Part shown: piece after piece, positions 61,116 through 64,000 of the stretch
Layout of the letters: each line of letters begins with the position of its first letter
Numbering within the stretch: position 1 is the stretch's first letter
Source: Prorocentrum cordatum
Taxonomy: Eukaryota > Sar > Dinophyceae > Prorocentrales > Prorocentraceae
DNA: 64,000 bases
Assembly (NCBI GenBank): GCA_963575745.1
Contig: CAUYUJ010007280.1
Location: 1 to 64,000, forward strand
Reading direction: 5' to 3'
Translations under genes and position numbers: made by a program
Notes under the pieces: generated by a model
Database searches by the model: none
The model's input: only the letters and a program-made list of their open reading frames with translations
Told to the model about the DNA's origin: nothing

Positions 61116-62720
61116 AATCTGACACAACAGAACATGACAGAACATAGCAAGAGCATGACATGACATGGTAGAACATAACATATCAATACCATGGTAAAAA
61201 AGAGGACACCTGCATATCACAGAGCATACCAGGGCTGAACACGACAGAACAGAAAACGGCATAACACAACATAATATAAGCTAGCCAGCCATAACATAAG
61301 ACACATTGACTGAACATATTATATCAAGGCTCACCGTCACCAAACATATCATCATACGCCAACAGAGCATAGCGGCGAACATGCCTAAACACAACATGAC
61401 GCACATAACACGAGCATACCATAACATGACAGAGCAAAGCATCGCCAAATCATGACAATAGGCACATGGTAGCACATCACATAACACATCATATCATAGC
61501 ATGGTAGAGCAGAAGGCGACATACCACAACATAACATAGCATCGAGGACAACATAAGACATCTTGGCAGAACATCCCCCTATCATTACACTTCATCGCAG
61601 AACATATCATAACACGACAGTGTGGCACATCGCCACATACTAGCATAGCATGCCATAATATATAATACTGTGCCGAGCCGTCCAGAAACACAACACCACA
61701 TCACATACCAGAGCATAACATGATATAACAGAAGACGACATAGCACGACATAAGATAATTGAGTCGAGCATACCATAACAAAAGATGGCAAGACACATCA
61801 TATCATGACACAACATCACAACACGTAGCATAAGACGGCGCCAGAGCATTGCAAAACGTACTAGCAAAACAAATCAAAACATAATGTACTGAGCCGAGCC
61901 GTCAACAAGATCACGGAACAGAGCATGCTGTAACATAATATGTCAGCATAGCGTGCAATACCATAGTGCCGCATCGCAGATCATACCATCGCATCTCCAA
62001 CCATATGGTGACAGACTTGAGAATACCATAGCATATCCAACCAGAAGGGGAAAATGTAGGTGAAGAGGGCATCACAACAAACGACGCATATAATGTCACA
62101 GGCGTCACGACGTCACGCCAGCACGTCGACAACAGAAGAAGACACAATAGAACAGAACATCAAAGATCATTGCTACTCGGAGCACGCCCGAACCGTTTTT
62201 GAACACAGAAACGGCAGTAGTGCACAGGGGGAGGGGAGTACCACGGCAGAACAAGACATAGCAACACATAATAACATATCATACCATACTATATTGAGCC
62301 AAGCCGGCAACACCATCACGGAAAATATCATGTTATACCATTAGCTGAGAGAACATATCGTGCCCTAACATGGTGCCAAAGGGCAGAGTATAACTTAACG
62401 TGCCAAAGCACACTGAGGCAGAAGCGTGCATGACAGAGCATACTTTCATGAATGAGATAAAGCAAGGGCAGAGGGATATCGTAACATAATACATCGTAAG
62501 TGCATGTTGGTCAGCATCGCCACAGGGATCAAGAGTCACATTTCATGAGCGATACGCCGATGTCTCTAGCGCGGCAGGCGTCAAGACGTCACGCTGGCCC
62601 GTCGATATCAGACCATCAGAGAACACAACGTCACATTCTACCTCGGGGCAAAATCCTACCACACACACACACACACGTTTAGCACAACATCACGTATACA
62701 GTAGCCACAATTAGACGGTG
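61116..62720 (+). repeat. Degenerate ACATA/CATAA repeat with higher-order units
   Basis: Five- to six-base ACATAAC and AGCATACC units over 1.6 kb. GAGCCGAGCCGTC-type motifs recur near 61670, 61892 and 62295, and GGCGTCACGACGTCACGCC near 62101, 62577 and 62728. Confidence 0.8.
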
Positions 62721-62929
62721 TCGCCCAGGCGTCACGACTTCACGCCGGCCCATCGATCACACAACTGGACATAATAGAGCATAACATGTTAGAGAGTGAC
62801 TCCATGGAATACTGTCAACGCTTTTAAAAGCAGCAACGGCGGTAGTGGAGAGGCGACGCCGCCGGGCACTGCGCACATCCTTCCAGTAGGCGCGCGCAAC
62901 GTTGGGACCAAACGCGCAAACTACTTTGC

Positions 62930-63130
62930 ATTGCTCTGCCTTGTTTTGCATTGCTCTGCGTGGCTTTGCACTGCCTTTGCGCTGCCTTGCGCTGCATCAT
63001 GGTGATTTGCATTGCTCTCTTTGCGTTGCTTTGCACTGCTTCATATTGATTGGCATTGCTTCGCATTGCTTTGTTGTCCCTGCGTTGCTTTCAATTGGTT
63101 TCCATTGTTTCGCATTGCTTTGTGTTCCAG
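62930..63130 (+). repeat. TTGCATTGC / TTTGC short repeats
   Basis: TTGCATTGCTCTGC-type units, the inverse of those at 59470-59775. Confidence 0.85.
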
Positions 63131-63145
63131 TGCGCTGGGGTACAA

Positions 63146-63305
63146 AGTTTACACCATATAGATAGCACTGCAAACATTATACCACGTAGATTGCGCCGCA
63201 TACGTTGCACCACATATATTGCACCACCTAGCTTACACCACATGATTGTACCACATAGCTGACACTTGGTATACTGCACCACGTAGTTTGCACCACAATG
63301 ATTGC
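63146..63305 (+). repeat. About 20-bp ACCACATAG minisatellite, second array
   Basis: Eight imperfect units of TTGCACCACATA and CACCACGTAGTTTG type. Confidence 0.85.
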
Positions 63306-64000
63306 ACAACACCGTCAGCTAAGACACACTGCTTGGGGTTGAGACTGGCGAGCATCTCTATATGTGTGCATTACACATAGGTTGTGTACACTACCTGTAC
63401 CCACAGAAGAATACTGCAACGAAAACATGCCAGCGCGGATCAGAAGCAATAGTTTCAGGCACGCGCGATTTGCAGTGCAGATGGCGCCGACCTCAGGGCC
63501 CCAGGGCTGCAACCAGAAATCGCAGCAAGCATCGGGGCGCACCAGCCATAAGGCACCACTGACGGAACACCAGGGCAGCAACTAGAAACCGAAACGAACG
63601 GAAGTTCATAGGACAGGACACCATCCAATGGGCACCAGCCTTTCGGCACCACCTGGTGGGCGCCAACACGGTAACCGAAAATCGTAGCAACTTTGTTTCG
63701 CGGAAGACAGCCTCCGACAATCTTTGCGCATGCCACACGCCGGCTGGCACTGCGATCAACTCGCATTGCCACACAAAAATCGTGAGACCCAGCCTGGAGG
63801 AGGAGGAAAGGGGACAAGAAACAGGATAGAAAAGAGGGCAGGGAACACATCAGGAGAGAGCTCTCACAATTGACCCTCGCGGGTAGGAACAACACGAGAC
63901 CGGAGGCACAACAGAGGGGAGGGAGGGGGAGGGAGAGAGGAGAGGGCGAAAACCCAAACACAGACAGCAGGCGCGCTGACACATCGGACCCGCTCCGGAA
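63306..64000. other. Unassigned sequence to window end
   Basis: GGGCACCAGCC and GGCACCAC motifs recur two or three times near 63540-63660. The minus-strand frame 63455-63982 is open (175 codons) but has no recognised domain. Confidence 0.35.

Overview
This window looks like nuclear DNA of a dinoflagellate. The case rests on one intact Ty1/copia retrotransposon with an unusual layout, a PIF1-type helicase motif VI exon of the kind common in dinoflagellates, G/C-ending codons in short exon-like islands, kilobase-scale repeat-filled spacers and a very large load of (CTC)n and (ATC)n microsatellites. There are no bacterial-style operons, rRNA genes, CRISPR arrays or convincing tRNA genes. Most long open frames here are artefacts of G+C-rich triplet repeats and satellites and are not called.

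0-8.5 kb: a plus-strand terminal-exon candidate (349-570), then a complete minus-strand copia element (886-8447) with 186-bp LTRs that I read as identical, a 5-bp target duplication (CTATC), a primer site, a polypurine tract, gag with a zinc knuckle, protease, integrase, reverse transcriptase and RNase H, plus a long extra C-terminal domain. Its coding frame is broken by three TAA codons and a 212-bp tandem duplication.

8.5-59 kb: repeat-dominated sequence with small exon-like islands. Seven minus-strand islands between 8.7 and 42.2 kb share a helical-repeat pattern resembling RAP/octotricopeptide-type organelle RNA-binding proteins. They may be exons of one very large gene or of several. Plus-strand islands include a helicase exon (20.8-21.1 kb) and a pair at 52.5-53.4 kb encoding an acidic protein with three in-frame 38-residue repeats. 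Between the islands lie at least eight families of short terminal-inverted-repeat elements (here A to H), two copies of a composite element built on an AGCTTTAGCTT core, two related satellites of 77 and 89 bp, a tandem duplication of about 0.85-0.98 kb bounded by (GTT)n, and many minisatellites. An unassigned 199-codon T-rich open frame (15355-15954) stands out in composition.

59-64 kb: a foldback structure, an 88-bp tandem array, 1.5 kb of degenerate ACATA-type repeat, and CAATGCAA-type repeats in opposite orientations on the two sides. The last 0.7 kb holds nothing I can assign.

Element names A to H are local labels. Exon calls rest on reading frame, codon bias and splice-like signals only. 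RNA data are needed to confirm them.
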